From contig DAOSNS010000017.1 of assembly GCA_035373625.1 (NCBI GenBank), positions 16,681 through 80,680 on the forward strand: a stretch of DNA of 64,000 nucleotides. The letters are read 5' to 3'. Both the position numbers and the translations under genes were made by a program. Position 1 is the first letter of the stretch; each line of letters starts with the position of its first letter. Under the pieces are notes generated by a model. That model did no database searches. It was not told the origin of the DNA and was given only the letters and a program-made list of their open reading frames with translations. The stretch comes from DSWT01 sp035373625. GTDB taxonomy: Bacteria; Chloroflexota; Anaerolineae; B4-G1; SLSP01. Below, piece after piece: positions 24,879-33,428 of this stretch.

Positions 24879-26270
24879 TTAACTTTGCCTCAGCCGCCGG
24901 GCGACGTTTCGGCAGGCAGCTTCCAGAAAAGCCAGGTCGGCTTCAGTATGCGCCGTGGAGAGCGCGCCGTGGCCGTGGGTGACATGGACATTTTCCAGCA
25001 GCAGTGCCAGTTGCAACACGTCCCCGTTGAGCGCCACATCACACACCGCTGGATCGAAAACATCGTCCGGCGCAACAAGCGGGTGGTCTTCGGCATACGG
25101 GAAATGTAGCATAAAGATTGAACTGCCGGGAAGTGCGTCGTTGCCGTCGCCTGTGCAGCGTGCGTAAATGCCCTCCCGGATGAACGCGCCTTCAAGGATA
25201 CGCCGGGTCTGCTCTCCCAATGCCGCCAGACGCGGGTAAATGTCTGCTTCGTGCTCGATCAAGTAGCGCAACATCACTTTCGCCGCCAGCATGGAGGCCG
25301 GATGTCCCGAATACGTTCCGCCGGAGAATTTGACCCGCCGTCCGCCGGCGCGCCCGGCCAGGTTCATGATGTCGGCGCGCCCGGCAACCGCCGCCACCGG
25401 CATTCCGCCGCCGATGATCTTGCCGAAAGTCGCCAGATCGGGCTGTATCCCGTAGAGCGCCCCTGTGTCGCCTGCGCGGAAGCGAAAACCGGCAATGACC
25501 TCGTCGAAGATCAAGACGGCGCCGTAGTGTGCGGTGAGTTCACGGGCAGCGCACAGATATTCACGTGTCGCCGGCATAAAACCACCCGCACCCATAAACG
25601 GCTCGACGATAAAACAGGCAATACGGTCGCCGTAGCGGCGGAAGTGGTCACGGAGCATGTCAGGATCGTTGAAGCGCGTGACCAGCACTTCCTCACAGAC
25701 GGCGGAAGGTAAGCCCGCCGTCTCAATGTGCTGATAGCCCTGCTCATCATGGAACCCCACGCCTTTGAGCGCCCAGGGATGTCCGCCATGCCAGCCGCCG
25801 CCCACCTTGAGCACCCCATCGCGTCCGGTGAAGGCGCGCGCCAGCAAAACCGCGTACATCGTCGCCAGCGTGCCGCTGGTGGTGAAGCGTGCCAGTTCCG
25901 CACCGGTGCGCGCGCAAAGCAGCTCGGCGACCTCGATTTGCAGGCGGTCGGCGAAGCCGGTCTGCAGGCCAAAGCCTTCTGCAAATGCCTGGGAAAGCGC
26001 CGTCGTGATGATCTCCGGGTTGTGCCCCAGGATGTTGGCAAGGTGGCCCTGCCAGAAATCCAAAATCGCGTGGTCGTCCTCATCGGTCAGCCATGCGCCG
26101 TGGGCCGCAACAATGCGCGGTGGGAACGGCTCGATCAGGCGGAGAGTATGGCTGCCGCCATCCACCAGCACCCTGTGCGCCCGCTCGTTGAGAGTCGCCG
26201 AGCGTGGAGCATGGGCGGCATATTCGGCCTTTAATTGGCTTAGCAGACGTGTGTAATCCCGTGGTTTCAT
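24879..26270 (-). CDS. Class III PLP-dependent aminotransferase (glutamate-1-semialdehyde aminomutase-like)
   Basis: The protein has 463 aa. The fold-type I class III pattern is clear: 'TSGTLATMYAVLLARA', 'VEPFMGAGGFMPA', 'LIFDEVIAGFRFR' (D256), and the PLP Lys in 'TFGKIIGGGMPVAAVAG' (K284). It resembles GSA aminomutase and related omega-transaminases but sits outside any heme cluster, so the substrate is open. It starts inside the fucosidase gene with a 4-nt ATGA overlap, so translation is coupled and a role on amino sugars or sugar-derived aldehydes is conceivable. It is the last gene of the long minus-strand run, with a hairpin terminator after it. Confidence 0.85.
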   Translation of the reverse strand: MKPRDYTRLLSQLKAEYAAHAPRSATLNERAHRVLVDGGSHTLRLIEPFPPRIVAAHGAWLTDEDDHAILDFWQGHLANILGHNPEIITTALSQAFAEGFGLQTGFADRLQIEVAELLCARTGAELARFTTSGTLATMYAVLLARAFTGRDGVLKVGGGWHGGHPWALKGVGFHDEQGYQHIETAGLPSAVCEEVLVTRFNDPDMLRDHFRRYGDRIACFIVEPFMGAGGFMPATREYLCAARELTAHYGAVLIFDEVIAGFRFRAGDTGALYGIQPDLATFGKIIGGGMPVAAVAGRADIMNLAGRAGGRRVKFSGGTYSGHPASMLAAKVMLRYLIEHEADIYPRLAALGEQTRRILEGAFIREGIYARCTGDGNDALPGSSIFMLHFPYAEDHPLVAPDDVFDPAVCDVALNGDVLQLALLLENVHVTHGHGALSTAHTEADLAFLEAACRNVARRLRQS

Positions 26271-27544
26271 TTCAACGTCAACTCAATCACCGGCACGACA
26301 ACATTCGGCTGTTTGACCGGCAGTTCCAGCACGAGGACGTCCTCGCCGATCTGCAACTGTCTTGCCGACCAATCCTCTGGCTTAAGGGGCACTTCACTGC
26401 CATCGTGCAGGAAACGCGCGTAGCTCACCTTGCCCGCCAGTCCTTTGAGCGGCAAATGCTTAAACGGCCAGGCGTAAATGTGCACATAGACCTTGTTGTC
26501 TTTCTGGGTCAAGCGACAATCCTGCGGCGTAGGGAACTCGCTTTGTGTGCAGCCGTAAATGGCCTCACCGTGCAAAGCCATCCAGTCCCGGTAGACCGCC
26601 AGGGCATCCAGGGCGCGCGGATCGAACGTCCCCAACGAGGTCGGCCCGACGTTCATCAACAGGTTGCCGCCGCATGAGACGGTGTTCACCAGCAAGCGGA
26701 TGAGTTGCCCGGCGTCTTTCCAGCTACTTTCGTCCCGGTGATACCCCCACGAACCGCTGAAGGTGTGGCAGGCTTCCCACACCACCGGCTCGCCGTCTAC
26801 CTTGACCCATTCTAGCGGCTGCACCTGCTCCGGCGTGTAGATGTCCGCCGCCACGGGCAGGTCCAACCGGTTGTTGAGGATGATGGTCGGTTTCAATTCG
26901 CGGATCAAAGCGTAGAGTTTCTCGCTCTCCCAATCGTCACGGCCCTTGCCCGGCAAACCGTGGTAGTCGCTTTTCGGATAGGAGAAGTCACACCACAGGA
27001 TGTCCGGGTCAAAGCGCGTGATCAACTCGCGCACCTGATTGCGCATGTACTCGGCATAGCGCTTCATATCGCGGCCTGCGTTGAGTTCCGCAACGTCGGG
27101 ACGATTGCGCAGCGGATGGAAAATGTCAATCAGGAAATCGGGATGGTGCCAATCGAGAAGCGAGTAGTAGAAGCCCACGCGCAGTCCTTCGGCACGGAAC
27201 GCCTCCACAAATGGCTCGATCAAATCTTTGCCGTAGGGAGTGTTGGTGACCTTGTAATCGGTGTAGGCCGAATCCCACAGACAGAAGCCCTCATGGTGCT
27301 TGGAAGTAAGCACCACATACTTCATCCCGGCCTCGCGCGCCACCCTCGCCCATTGACGCGGGTCGTACCGCGTCGGGTTGAAGCGCTCGAAGTACTTGCG
27401 ATATTCCTCGGGGGGGATTTGCTCAACAGATTGCACCCACTCGTGGCGCGAGGGGAGCGCGTACAGCCCCCAGTGGATGAACATGCCAAAACGGTCGTGG
27501 ACGAACCACGTGGTATCACCTTGGGTTGGTTTGGGTGTTAACAT
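26267..27544 (-). CDS. GH29 alpha-L-fucosidase-like glycoside hydrolase
   Basis: The protein has 425 aa. GH29 features: 'RFGMFIHWGLYALPSRHEW', 'YVVLTSKHHEGFCLW', then the nucleophile region 'DPDILWCDFSYPK' with candidate Asp186, and 'GGNLLMNVGPTSLGTFD'. GH29 enzymes release alpha-L-fucose with retention. There is no signal peptide, so it should act in the cytoplasm on imported oligosaccharides. The ATG shares one base with the glyQS stop (TAATG), and the aminotransferase start overlaps its 3' end. A short C-terminal beta domain (about 350-425) is complete. Confidence 0.88.
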   Translation of the reverse strand: MLTPKPTQGDTTWFVHDRFGMFIHWGLYALPSRHEWVQSVEQIPPEEYRKYFERFNPTRYDPRQWARVAREAGMKYVVLTSKHHEGFCLWDSAYTDYKVTNTPYGKDLIEPFVEAFRAEGLRVGFYYSLLDWHHPDFLIDIFHPLRNRPDVAELNAGRDMKRYAEYMRNQVRELITRFDPDILWCDFSYPKSDYHGLPGKGRDDWESEKLYALIRELKPTIILNNRLDLPVAADIYTPEQVQPLEWVKVDGEPVVWEACHTFSGSWGYHRDESSWKDAGQLIRLLVNTVSCGGNLLMNVGPTSLGTFDPRALDALAVYRDWMALHGEAIYGCTQSEFPTPQDCRLTQKDNKVYVHIYAWPFKHLPLKGLAGKVSYARFLHDGSEVPLKPEDWSARQLQIGEDVLVLELPVKQPNVVVPVIELTLK

Positions 27545-30500
27545 TAGAATCCCTCCAGCTTGCTCAAGTCCACAATCCCATCCGCCAATCCGACAATGCG
27601 TTGCAGCAGTGCCAGCCGTGCTTCCCGCAACGCCGCGTCCTTATCCATCACCAGCACTTCATCGAAGAATTTTTGGATAAACGGCACCAGCGGCGTAAAG
27701 GCGGTCAGGAAGGCGTTCACATCGCTTGTAGGGCTGATGGCCGCCTCGGCCTGACATAGCGCCGTGTAGAGCGCGCGCTCAGCAGGTTCACGCAGCCATT
27801 CGGGATGCAGGGCGAAGCGCGGCTGATCGCGGGTGATGCGCACGCAGCGCGCGTAGTTGTCGAGCAATACGTTCCAATCGTCTCGGGCAACCCAGGCCCT
27901 GAGCTGCTCCGCCGCTTCGCGGGCCAGGACGGGATTTTCACCTCGCGCCGCCAGCGCCGCCTCGACCACATCGAAAGGCAGCCCGGCCTCACGCAACATT
28001 CCTTGCAGCCGCCCAATGATGAAGTCCAAAGCGGCGTTAAGGCTCTCCGGTGTCACCTCCACCGGCAGGGCGCGCGCTGCCTCGGCCAGCCCCGCACGCG
28101 TGGAAAACGGCAAATGACGCTCCAGCAAAATCTGTACAATGCCCGACGCGGCACGCCGCAGCCCGTAAGGATCCGCCGATCCGGTCGGCGCGAGGCCCAC
28201 AGCAAACAGCCCCGCCAGACTATCCAGACGGTCCGCCAGCGCCAGCGCGATGCCCGGCATGCTTTCCGGCAACTGATCTCCCGCCGCGCGCGGCAGGTAG
28301 TGCTCAAAGATCGCCTGCGCGACCGCCAGGGGTTCTCCCGAGCGTCTGGCATACTCGCGGCCCATGATGCCCTGCAAGCTCGTCATCTCGATGACGACAT
28401 GGGTGGCAAGGTCGGCTTTCGCCAGATAGGCTGCACGCGCCAGCGTCGCCATATCCCCGGCAGACAAGCGCAGTTGCTCTCCCACCCACAGGGCAAGTTT
28501 TTCCAGACGTTCGGATTTCTGCAACATCGAACCGAGATCCGCCTGGAAGGTCAACTTTGCCAGCCCCTCGCGGTACTCTGCCAGTGGGCGACGGCAGTCC
28601 TGGTTGTAGAAGAACTCCGCGTCGGCGTAACGCGCGCGGATGACGTCCTCGTTGCCCTGGCGCACGATGTCCAGGTGCTCCTTGCCGCCGTTGCGCACGG
28701 CGATGAAGTGCGCCATGATGCGCCCACGTGCATCAAGGACGGGGAAATAACGCTGATGCTTCTTCATGACGGCGATAAGCACATCTTGCGGCAGCGTGAG
28801 ATAGCGTTTCTCGAACGAACCGAGCAATGCCACCGGCACTTCGACCAGATTGGTCACTTCTTCCAGCAAAGCCGGGTCCTCAGGAATCTGCCCGCCGACT
28901 TCGGCGGCGACGGCGCGCGCCTGACGCAAAATCTCCGCTGCGCGCGCTTCAGGGTCCACGATGACGCCATACGAGGCCAGCGTGGGCCGATAATCGGTCG
29001 CTGCGGCAAGCGCCACCTCCGGCGATCCTACCGGCCGCGGCCCACGGGTAATGCGCCCGCTCTGCAAGCCCGCGTAGGTAAAGGACACCTCATCCTCCCC
29101 CAGAAGCGCCAGCAACCAGCGAATGGGTCGGCTAAAGGCGACGCCGGTTGCGTTCCAACGCATCGCGCGTGGGAAACGCAATTTGGCGATCCAGTCGGGC
29201 AGCAGTTCTGCCAGCACTTCGGCGGCCGGACGGCCGGGGATGTGTTGGGTGGCGAAGATGTACGCGCCGCTTTCGGTCTCGCGGACCTGCAAATCCGCCA
29301 CGGTCACACCTTTCGAGCGGGCAAAACCCTCCGCGGCGCGCGTCGGCTTGCCATCCGCGTCAAAAGCGGCGCGGGCGGGCGGGCCTTTGACTTCCAGGGT
29401 CTCATCGGCCTGCTTGAGGGCCATATCCGCCACATAAACGACCAGACGGCGCGGCGTCCCCCAGATGTGGACGTCGCCGTGTTCCAGTCTGGCCGCATCA
29501 AGAGCCGCGGGGACCAGCTCACGCCATTGCGCCAATGCGGTGCTCAGGTGCCCGGCAGGCAATTCTTCGACGCCCAGTTCAAAGAGGAAGGGCGCGCGCC
29601 CCGGGACGGAAGCCGGCGCGGCAACCGGAGATACTTTATCCTGCAAAGGCAGGTGCATCAGGGCGCCCGGGGAAGTCGGCGTCGAGGTCAAACCGGGGCG
29701 ATTTTGCCAGGGGAAGCTGGCCCGGTCACGCTGCGCCAGGTAGGCTTCGGCAACCTGCCGCGCCAGATCGCGCATGCGCTTGAAGAAGACGGCACGTTCG
29801 GTGACGCCGACCGTCCCGCGCGAGTCAAGCAGGTTGAAGGTGTGCGAGCACCGCAGGATGTAGTCGAGCGCCGGCACAACCAGCCCGTGTTTGAGGTTCA
29901 GCAACGCCTCTTGCTCGAACAGGTCATACATCGCCTGCAAACGCGCCACGTCCGCGTATTCAAACTCGTAACGGCAATGGTCTATTTCCTGATCCTTCAG
30001 GATTTCACCGTAGGTGTGGTGTTCGTCCCAGGCAATATCCCACACCGAGCGCACGTTTTGCAGGTACATGACGATGCGTTCCAGGCCGTAGGTCAGTTCA
30101 ACGGCGGGAATCTCCAGGTTGATGCCGCCGGCCTGCTGGAAGTAGGTGTACTGGGTGATCTCCTGCCCGTCCAGCCAGACTTCCCACCCCAGGCCCCACG
30201 CGCCGAGCGCCGGACTTTCCCAGTTGTCCTCGACGAAGCGGATGTCATGCTCCTCGCGGCGGATGCCGATGGCTTCCAGACTCTTGAGGTAGCGTTCTTG
30301 TGGGTCGCCGGGGTCGGGCTTGAGGATGACTTGCAACTGAGTATGCATCTGCATCCGGTTGGGATTCTCGGCATAGCGTCCGTCGTCGGGGCGGTACGAC
30401 GGCTCGATGTAGACCACGTTCCAGGGTTCCGGCCCCAGCACGCGGAGGAAGGTCGCCGGATTCATCGTACCCGCGCCGACCTTTTCGCTATACGGCAACC

Positions 30501-30567
30501 AGAGCAACGCGCCCTGGTCGGCCCAGTAACGTTGTAAACGCAGAAGAACTTCTTGAAATGTCAGCAT
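27544..30567 (-). CDS. glyQS: Glycyl-tRNA synthetase, alpha and beta subunits fused
   Basis: The protein has 1007 aa. The start is set at the ATG at 30567, which shares a base with the nitroreductase stop; the open frame further 5' is a shadow of that gene. Residues 1-285 are the alpha (GlyQ) catalytic subunit ('LTFQEVLLRLQRYWADQG', 'EVWLDGQEITQYTYFQQAGG'). After a linker of about 30 residues, residues about 315-1007 are the beta (GlyS) subunit ('FLFELGVEELPAGHL', 'FPRAMRWNATGVAFSRPIRW', 'GIMGREYARRSGE') with its C-terminal DALR-type helical domain. It charges tRNA-Gly. Most bacteria with this type encode separate subunits; fusions are known in Chlamydiae and some other groups. No second glycyl synthetase is visible. 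Confidence 0.93.
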   Translation of the reverse strand: MLTFQEVLLRLQRYWADQGALLWLPYSEKVGAGTMNPATFLRVLGPEPWNVVYIEPSYRPDDGRYAENPNRMQMHTQLQVILKPDPGDPQERYLKSLEAIGIRREEHDIRFVEDNWESPALGAWGLGWEVWLDGQEITQYTYFQQAGGINLEIPAVELTYGLERIVMYLQNVRSVWDIAWDEHHTYGEILKDQEIDHCRYEFEYADVARLQAMYDLFEQEALLNLKHGLVVPALDYILRCSHTFNLLDSRGTVGVTERAVFFKRMRDLARQVAEAYLAQRDRASFPWQNRPGLTSTPTSPGALMHLPLQDKVSPVAAPASVPGRAPFLFELGVEELPAGHLSTALAQWRELVPAALDAARLEHGDVHIWGTPRRLVVYVADMALKQADETLEVKGPPARAAFDADGKPTRAAEGFARSKGVTVADLQVRETESGAYIFATQHIPGRPAAEVLAELLPDWIAKLRFPRAMRWNATGVAFSRPIRWLLALLGEDEVSFTYAGLQSGRITRGPRPVGSPEVALAAATDYRPTLASYGVIVDPEARAAEILRQARAVAAEVGGQIPEDPALLEEVTNLVEVPVALLGSFEKRYLTLPQDVLIAVMKKHQRYFPVLDARGRIMAHFIAVRNGGKEHLDIVRQGNEDVIRARYADAEFFYNQDCRRPLAEYREGLAKLTFQADLGSMLQKSERLEKLALWVGEQLRLSAGDMATLARAAYLAKADLATHVVIEMTSLQGIMGREYARRSGEPLAVAQAIFEHYLPRAAGDQLPESMPGIALALADRLDSLAGLFAVGLAPTGSADPYGLRRAASGIVQILLERHLPFSTRAGLAEAARALPVEVTPESLNAALDFIIGRLQGMLREAGLPFDVVEAALAARGENPVLAREAAEQLRAWVARDDWNVLLDNYARCVRITRDQPRFALHPEWLREPAERALYTALCQAEAAISPTSDVNAFLTAFTPLVPFIQKFFDEVLVMDKDAALREARLALLQRIVGLADGIVDLSKLEGF

Positions 30568-31052
30568 CAATATCGCTCCCAGTGAATGATTTCTTCGAGT
30601 GACTTCTTCTCTTTGGTGGGCCACGCTACCGGCACGCCGATCGGCACCAGCGTCATCAACCGTTTCCCCGCCGGGATGCCGAGCAGCGTCTTGAAAGTAT
30701 CTTCGTAGCGCAGCGTGTAGCCTTCCAGCCAACACGAGCCGTAGCCGAGCGCGGTAGCGGCGAGGAGCATGTTCTCCACGGCGGCGGCGCCGTCTTCCAC
30801 CCACCAGCGGGACTCCGGGTCCATCACCACAGCAATAATCGCGGCAGCCTTCTCCATCCATTGGGCCGCCGTCTTCAACTGTTCGATCATCGCACGGTCG
30901 GTGATGACGATGAATTCCCATGGCTGCCGGTTACTGCCGGTCGCGGCAAGCCGGCCGGCATCTACGATTTTCTCCAAATCTTCACGCGGGATCGCCTCCC
31001 CCGTGAACTGGCGCACACTGCGCCGGGTGCGAATCGCTTCGAAAACGTCCAT
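30567..31052 (-). CDS. Nitroreductase-family flavoprotein
   Basis: The protein has 161 aa from the ATG at 31052, chosen because AGGAGGT lies 5 nt upstream; the 5' extension of the frame is repeat-encoded. It starts 'MDVFEAIRTRRSVRQFTGEAI', the FMN-binding Arg/Ser cluster of nitroreductases, then 'DAGRLAATGSNRQPWEFIVI' and 'ALGYGSCWLEGY'. These enzymes use NAD(P)H and FMN to reduce nitro or quinone compounds. At 161 aa it is a short family member. Its stop shares a base with the glyQS start, so it may help translate the synthetase. Confidence 0.85.
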   Translation of the reverse strand: MDVFEAIRTRRSVRQFTGEAIPREDLEKIVDAGRLAATGSNRQPWEFIVITDRAMIEQLKTAAQWMEKAAAIIAVVMDPESRWWVEDGAAAVENMLLAATALGYGSCWLEGYTLRYEDTFKTLLGIPAGKRLMTLVPIGVPVAWPTKEKKSLEEIIHWERY

Positions 31053-31068
31053 TGGTGACCTCCTGTTC

Positions 31069-31157
31069 AAATGGCAAATGGCAAATGGCAAATGGCAAAT
31101 GGCGAATGGCAAATGGCGAATGAAAGAATCAACGAATCAGCGAATCAACCAATCTTC
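31069..31157. repeat. Heptamer then octamer array upstream of the nitroreductase
   Basis: Seven 7-mers (AAATGGC or GAATGGC, 31069-31117) pass directly into 8-mers (GAATGAAA, GAATCAAC, GAATCAGC, GAATCAAC, CAATCTTC). The array fills the space between the GNAT stop and the nitroreductase ribosome binding site. Confidence 0.85.
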
Positions 31158-31173
31158 ATCAACCAATCCTCAA

Positions 31174-31764
31174 TCAGCCGGTCTTCAATTGCCCCCACTC
31201 CCCTTTTAGCGCAGCAAAAAGCAGGGTCGTCTCGCGGGTGCCGTCGGGCAGGCGGGTAACAGCACGGAAGCGACCTTCAAATTGCATGCCGGCCCTTTCG
31301 GCGGTGCGGCGGCTGGCGATGTTTTCCTCGTTGCAGCGCCAGGTGAGGCGTTCCCAGGGCCACTCGGTAAACCCCCACGTGAGGATCGCGCGCAGCACGC
31401 GCGGGCCTAGTCCCTTGTGGGCAGCGTCGGCGCGAATCCACATGCCGATTTCGGCGGCGCAGTTGTCCAGGTTGCCTTCCCGCAGGTGAAAGCCGGAGCT
31501 GCCCAACAATCGCTTGCCGTCGGGCGCGAAAATACCCAGGGTGAAGTTTGTCGCCAGCAGGTACTCCCCGCGCCAACGGCGGACGGTGTTTTCGGCTTCG
31601 ATGTCCTCGGTGTGCGGCTTGGCCCATGGCATAAAACGCTTGAGGTGCTCATAAGAAGCGTTGACCGCTTCGGCCAGCAATGGCCCATCCCCGGGCCTGT
31701 AGCTGCGAATGGTAAACTCTTCGGTGATATAGTACTCCGGTGCAAAAAACGGTTCTATATTCAT
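31174..31764 (-). CDS. GNAT-family N-acetyltransferase (RimJ/RimL-like)
   Basis: The protein has 196 aa from the ATG at 31764; an ATG one codon earlier (31767) is equally possible. The ribosome binding site GGAGGAGG is made by a heptamer array. The N-terminus 'FTIRSYRPGDGPLLAEAVNASY', 'GSSGFHLREGNLDNCAAEIGMWI', the acetyl-CoA loop 'AHKGLGPRVLRAILTWGF' and 'NIASRRTAERAGMQFEGRFR' define the GNAT fold. These acetylate amines, often ribosomal protein N-termini or small molecules. The substrate is unknown. It lies between recO and the nitroreductase on the same strand. Confidence 0.82.
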   Translation of the reverse strand: MNIEPFFAPEYYITEEFTIRSYRPGDGPLLAEAVNASYEHLKRFMPWAKPHTEDIEAENTVRRWRGEYLLATNFTLGIFAPDGKRLLGSSGFHLREGNLDNCAAEIGMWIRADAAHKGLGPRVLRAILTWGFTEWPWERLTWRCNEENIASRRTAERAGMQFEGRFRAVTRLPDGTRETTLLFAALKGEWGQLKTG

Positions 31765-31767
31765 CAT

Positions 31768-31806
31768 CAATCCTCCTCCCTCCAATCCCCAATCCCTCAT
31801 CCCTAA
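31768..31806. repeat. Heptamer array (CAATCCC words) from recO stop to GNAT ribosome binding site
   Basis: Five to six 7-mers (CAATCCT, CCTCCCT, CCAATCC, CCAATCC, CTCATCC) fill the whole gap. The array supplies both the recO TAG context and the GGAGGAGG of the GNAT gene. Confidence 0.7.
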
Positions 31807-32591
31807 CCGTGCAACACCCGCAACATCGCCGGACGGCGCTCCAGATGATAGGCGATGTACTGTTCCATCACCTGCGCCAGTTCTCTAGCCGTGCGCTCCG
31901 ATAGGGTGAACCGGGCCACCTCGTCGAAGTTCCGACGCTGGAGTGTCTGGAGCCACGAGAGCGCGCTCGGTGAGAGCGGACGCACGGCAAGTTGCCCCAC
32001 ATCCGAGGCCAGGCACTCGTGACAGACTGCGCCGCCGCGTTCCATATCAAGGCCGTAGGGATACTGATCATCAGGACGGGGACGCAAGGGTGTGCGACAC
32101 AAGATGCCGTTCCGTTCGCCTACACATGTGCTCCACTCCGGACGGAAACCCGCCAGGATCAGCAATTGCTGTTCATACCAGCGCGTCAACAACGCCGGTT
32201 CCGCGCCTCCCTCCAAACGCGAGAAGACCTCATCAATCAAAATGTAAAGTTGCGGATCGGCCTCGCCTTCAAAGAAGCGGATCGCCAACTCGGCTACATA
32301 GCGGGCATACGTGCCCAGGCGAAAATCTTCCTGGAGCCGGGAGCGCACCTGGAGCGCCTCGGCCTGGCTGATGATGTCCCACGAGCCGTTAACCCGCGAC
32401 ACCAGCACCTGGGTTTTGGAAAAAAGCTCCAGATGTCCGGCCTTGCGTGAGCGCGGTTTGCGGATGCCCTTCGCCAGCAAATCTACACTGCCCTCGGCGG
32501 TCAACAGCTTGACCACGCGGTCGGCCTCGCCGTGGTCGCGGCGGCTAAGGACGATGCCCTCCAAACGGTAAAGTTTGCCTCTGGATGACAC
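31803..32591 (-). CDS. recO: DNA repair protein RecO
   Basis: The protein has 262 aa. The OB-fold N-terminus 'KLYRLEGIVLSRRDHGEADRVVKLLT' and 'LAKGIRKPRSRKAGHLELF' are typical. The zinc site is 'CVGERNGILC' ... 'VCHECLA'. RecO loads RecA onto SSB-coated gaps with RecR. Translation starts at GTG (32591) immediately after the TGA of the upstream gene (TGAGTG), so the two are coupled. The length is normal (about 240-260) and nothing is missing. Confidence 0.92.
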   Translation of the reverse strand: MSSRGKLYRLEGIVLSRRDHGEADRVVKLLTAEGSVDLLAKGIRKPRSRKAGHLELFSKTQVLVSRVNGSWDIISQAEALQVRSRLQEDFRLGTYARYVAELAIRFFEGEADPQLYILIDEVFSRLEGGAEPALLTRWYEQQLLILAGFRPEWSTCVGERNGILCRTPLRPRPDDQYPYGLDMERGGAVCHECLASDVGQLAVRPLSPSALSWLQTLQRRNFDEVARFTLSERTARELAQVMEQYIAYHLERRPAMLRVLHG

Positions 32592-33104
32592 TCATTCCGC
32601 CTCGAAGGTCAAACGCGCCGCCTTTGCCAGCGACTCCCCCAGGGTAAGCACAAACTGCGGGTCGAACCAATCCGTTAACGGCACGGGATCAGCATCCGGC
32701 AGTACAGCCATCAGCCGCGCCAGCCGGTACGTCTGCTTATCTACTTCTTCAAAAACGCAGTCCTCAAGGCGAAATCCGGCGATCGCTTCCAGCGGCACGG
32801 CCCACATCAAGCGCTTGCCAAAGAAAAACCATCTGCGGGTACGGGAAATGTTGCCGCCGTCCAGCGTGCGTTCCAACTCACCGCGTTCGGCCATCGGGAT
32901 CAGCAACGCCAGGAATACACCGATGATGAGGATGAGCGCCATCAAAATACCCGCAACAGGCCAACGCAACGGACTGGGCGTCAGGACAATAAACGTGGCC
33001 GCGCCTATCCCGCAAAGGAACAGTGCCAGCTCAATCCCTAGCAACCCACTCTTGAATTCCCACACCACGCGGTTTCGCGCCTCTTCTACAATTGCAGCTT
33101 TCAT
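32592..33104 (-). CDS. Membrane protein of unknown function upstream of recO
   Basis: The protein has 170 aa from the ATG at 33104. An ATG at 33146 lies directly against the -10 box and upstream of the expected transcript start, so it cannot be used. Two membrane helices (about 21-42 and 48-69: 'LLGIELALFLCGIGAATFIVL' in part, 'WPVAGILMALILIIGVFLALLI') are followed by a cytoplasmic domain with 'RRWFFFGKRLMWAVPLEAIAGF', which resembles PH-like bacterial domains. No function can be assigned. It is first in the recO transcript. Confidence 0.7.
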   Translation of the reverse strand: MKAAIVEEARNRVVWEFKSGLLGIELALFLCGIGAATFIVLTPSPLRWPVAGILMALILIIGVFLALLIPMAERGELERTLDGGNISRTRRWFFFGKRLMWAVPLEAIAGFRLEDCVFEEVDKQTYRLARLMAVLPDADPVPLTDWFDPQFVLTLGESLAKAARLTFEAE

Positions 33105-33146
33105 TGCCCTCTCTCTGCTTGCTGTGGTCGCGGACGTCAAATCCAT

Positions 33147-33174
33147 AGTATACCGCAGTTAAGACAGGGGGCAA
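33147..33174 (-). promoter_or_regulatory. Promoter of the recO run
   Basis: TTGCCC, 16-nt spacer and TATACT on the minus strand. The transcript would start near 33140, 36 nt before the ATG at 33104. The -35 and spacer match the FHA promoter at 8037-8064. Confidence 0.55.
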
Positions 33175-33192
33175 TCTCACCCCGGCAGGCAT

Positions 33193-33274
33193 GGCTTTAT
33201 CATTCTCGTTACAGTGACTTCAGCTGGCTATGATCAGAGGTTTATCTGACTTTCTCCTCAGGTTAAAATGCACC
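33193..33274. repeat. Diverged single copy related to the 88-bp repeat at 2743
   Basis: It begins GGCTTTATCAT and ends GTTAAAATGCACC, exactly 82 bp end to end. In the 2743 array the same termini (GGCTTTATCAT, GTTGAAATGCACC) are also exactly 82 bp apart. The interiors are unrelated. An inverted 10-mer GTGCATTTTA follows at 33354-33363. The gap 33147-33428 otherwise holds only the recO promoter and a weak TAAAAT near 33378 for the next gene. Confidence 0.45.
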
Positions 33275-33428
33275 TTCGGAAGATAAGCGCAGAAATCGGC
33301 CCGGATTTTCGCAAATTGATCCCATGCTGAAACGCTTTTGTTGCCATATCTTCGTGCATTTTAGGCTGAATTAGTGTAAAATAGAGGGGAGGTCCGTATC
33401 GGATGTCAACGCTCGATGAGGATAAAAA

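Noticed and set aside
27805..30537. 910-codon open frame on the plus strand
   Set aside because: It lies entirely antisense to glyQS, has no recognisable domain and is rich in Arg/Gln/His. This is the usual shadow of GC-biased codon use in the opposite strand.
2743..33363. Integron attC sites
   Set aside because: GTTRAAAT resembles but does not match GTTRRRY, there is no matching R'' end, no integrase and no cassettes.
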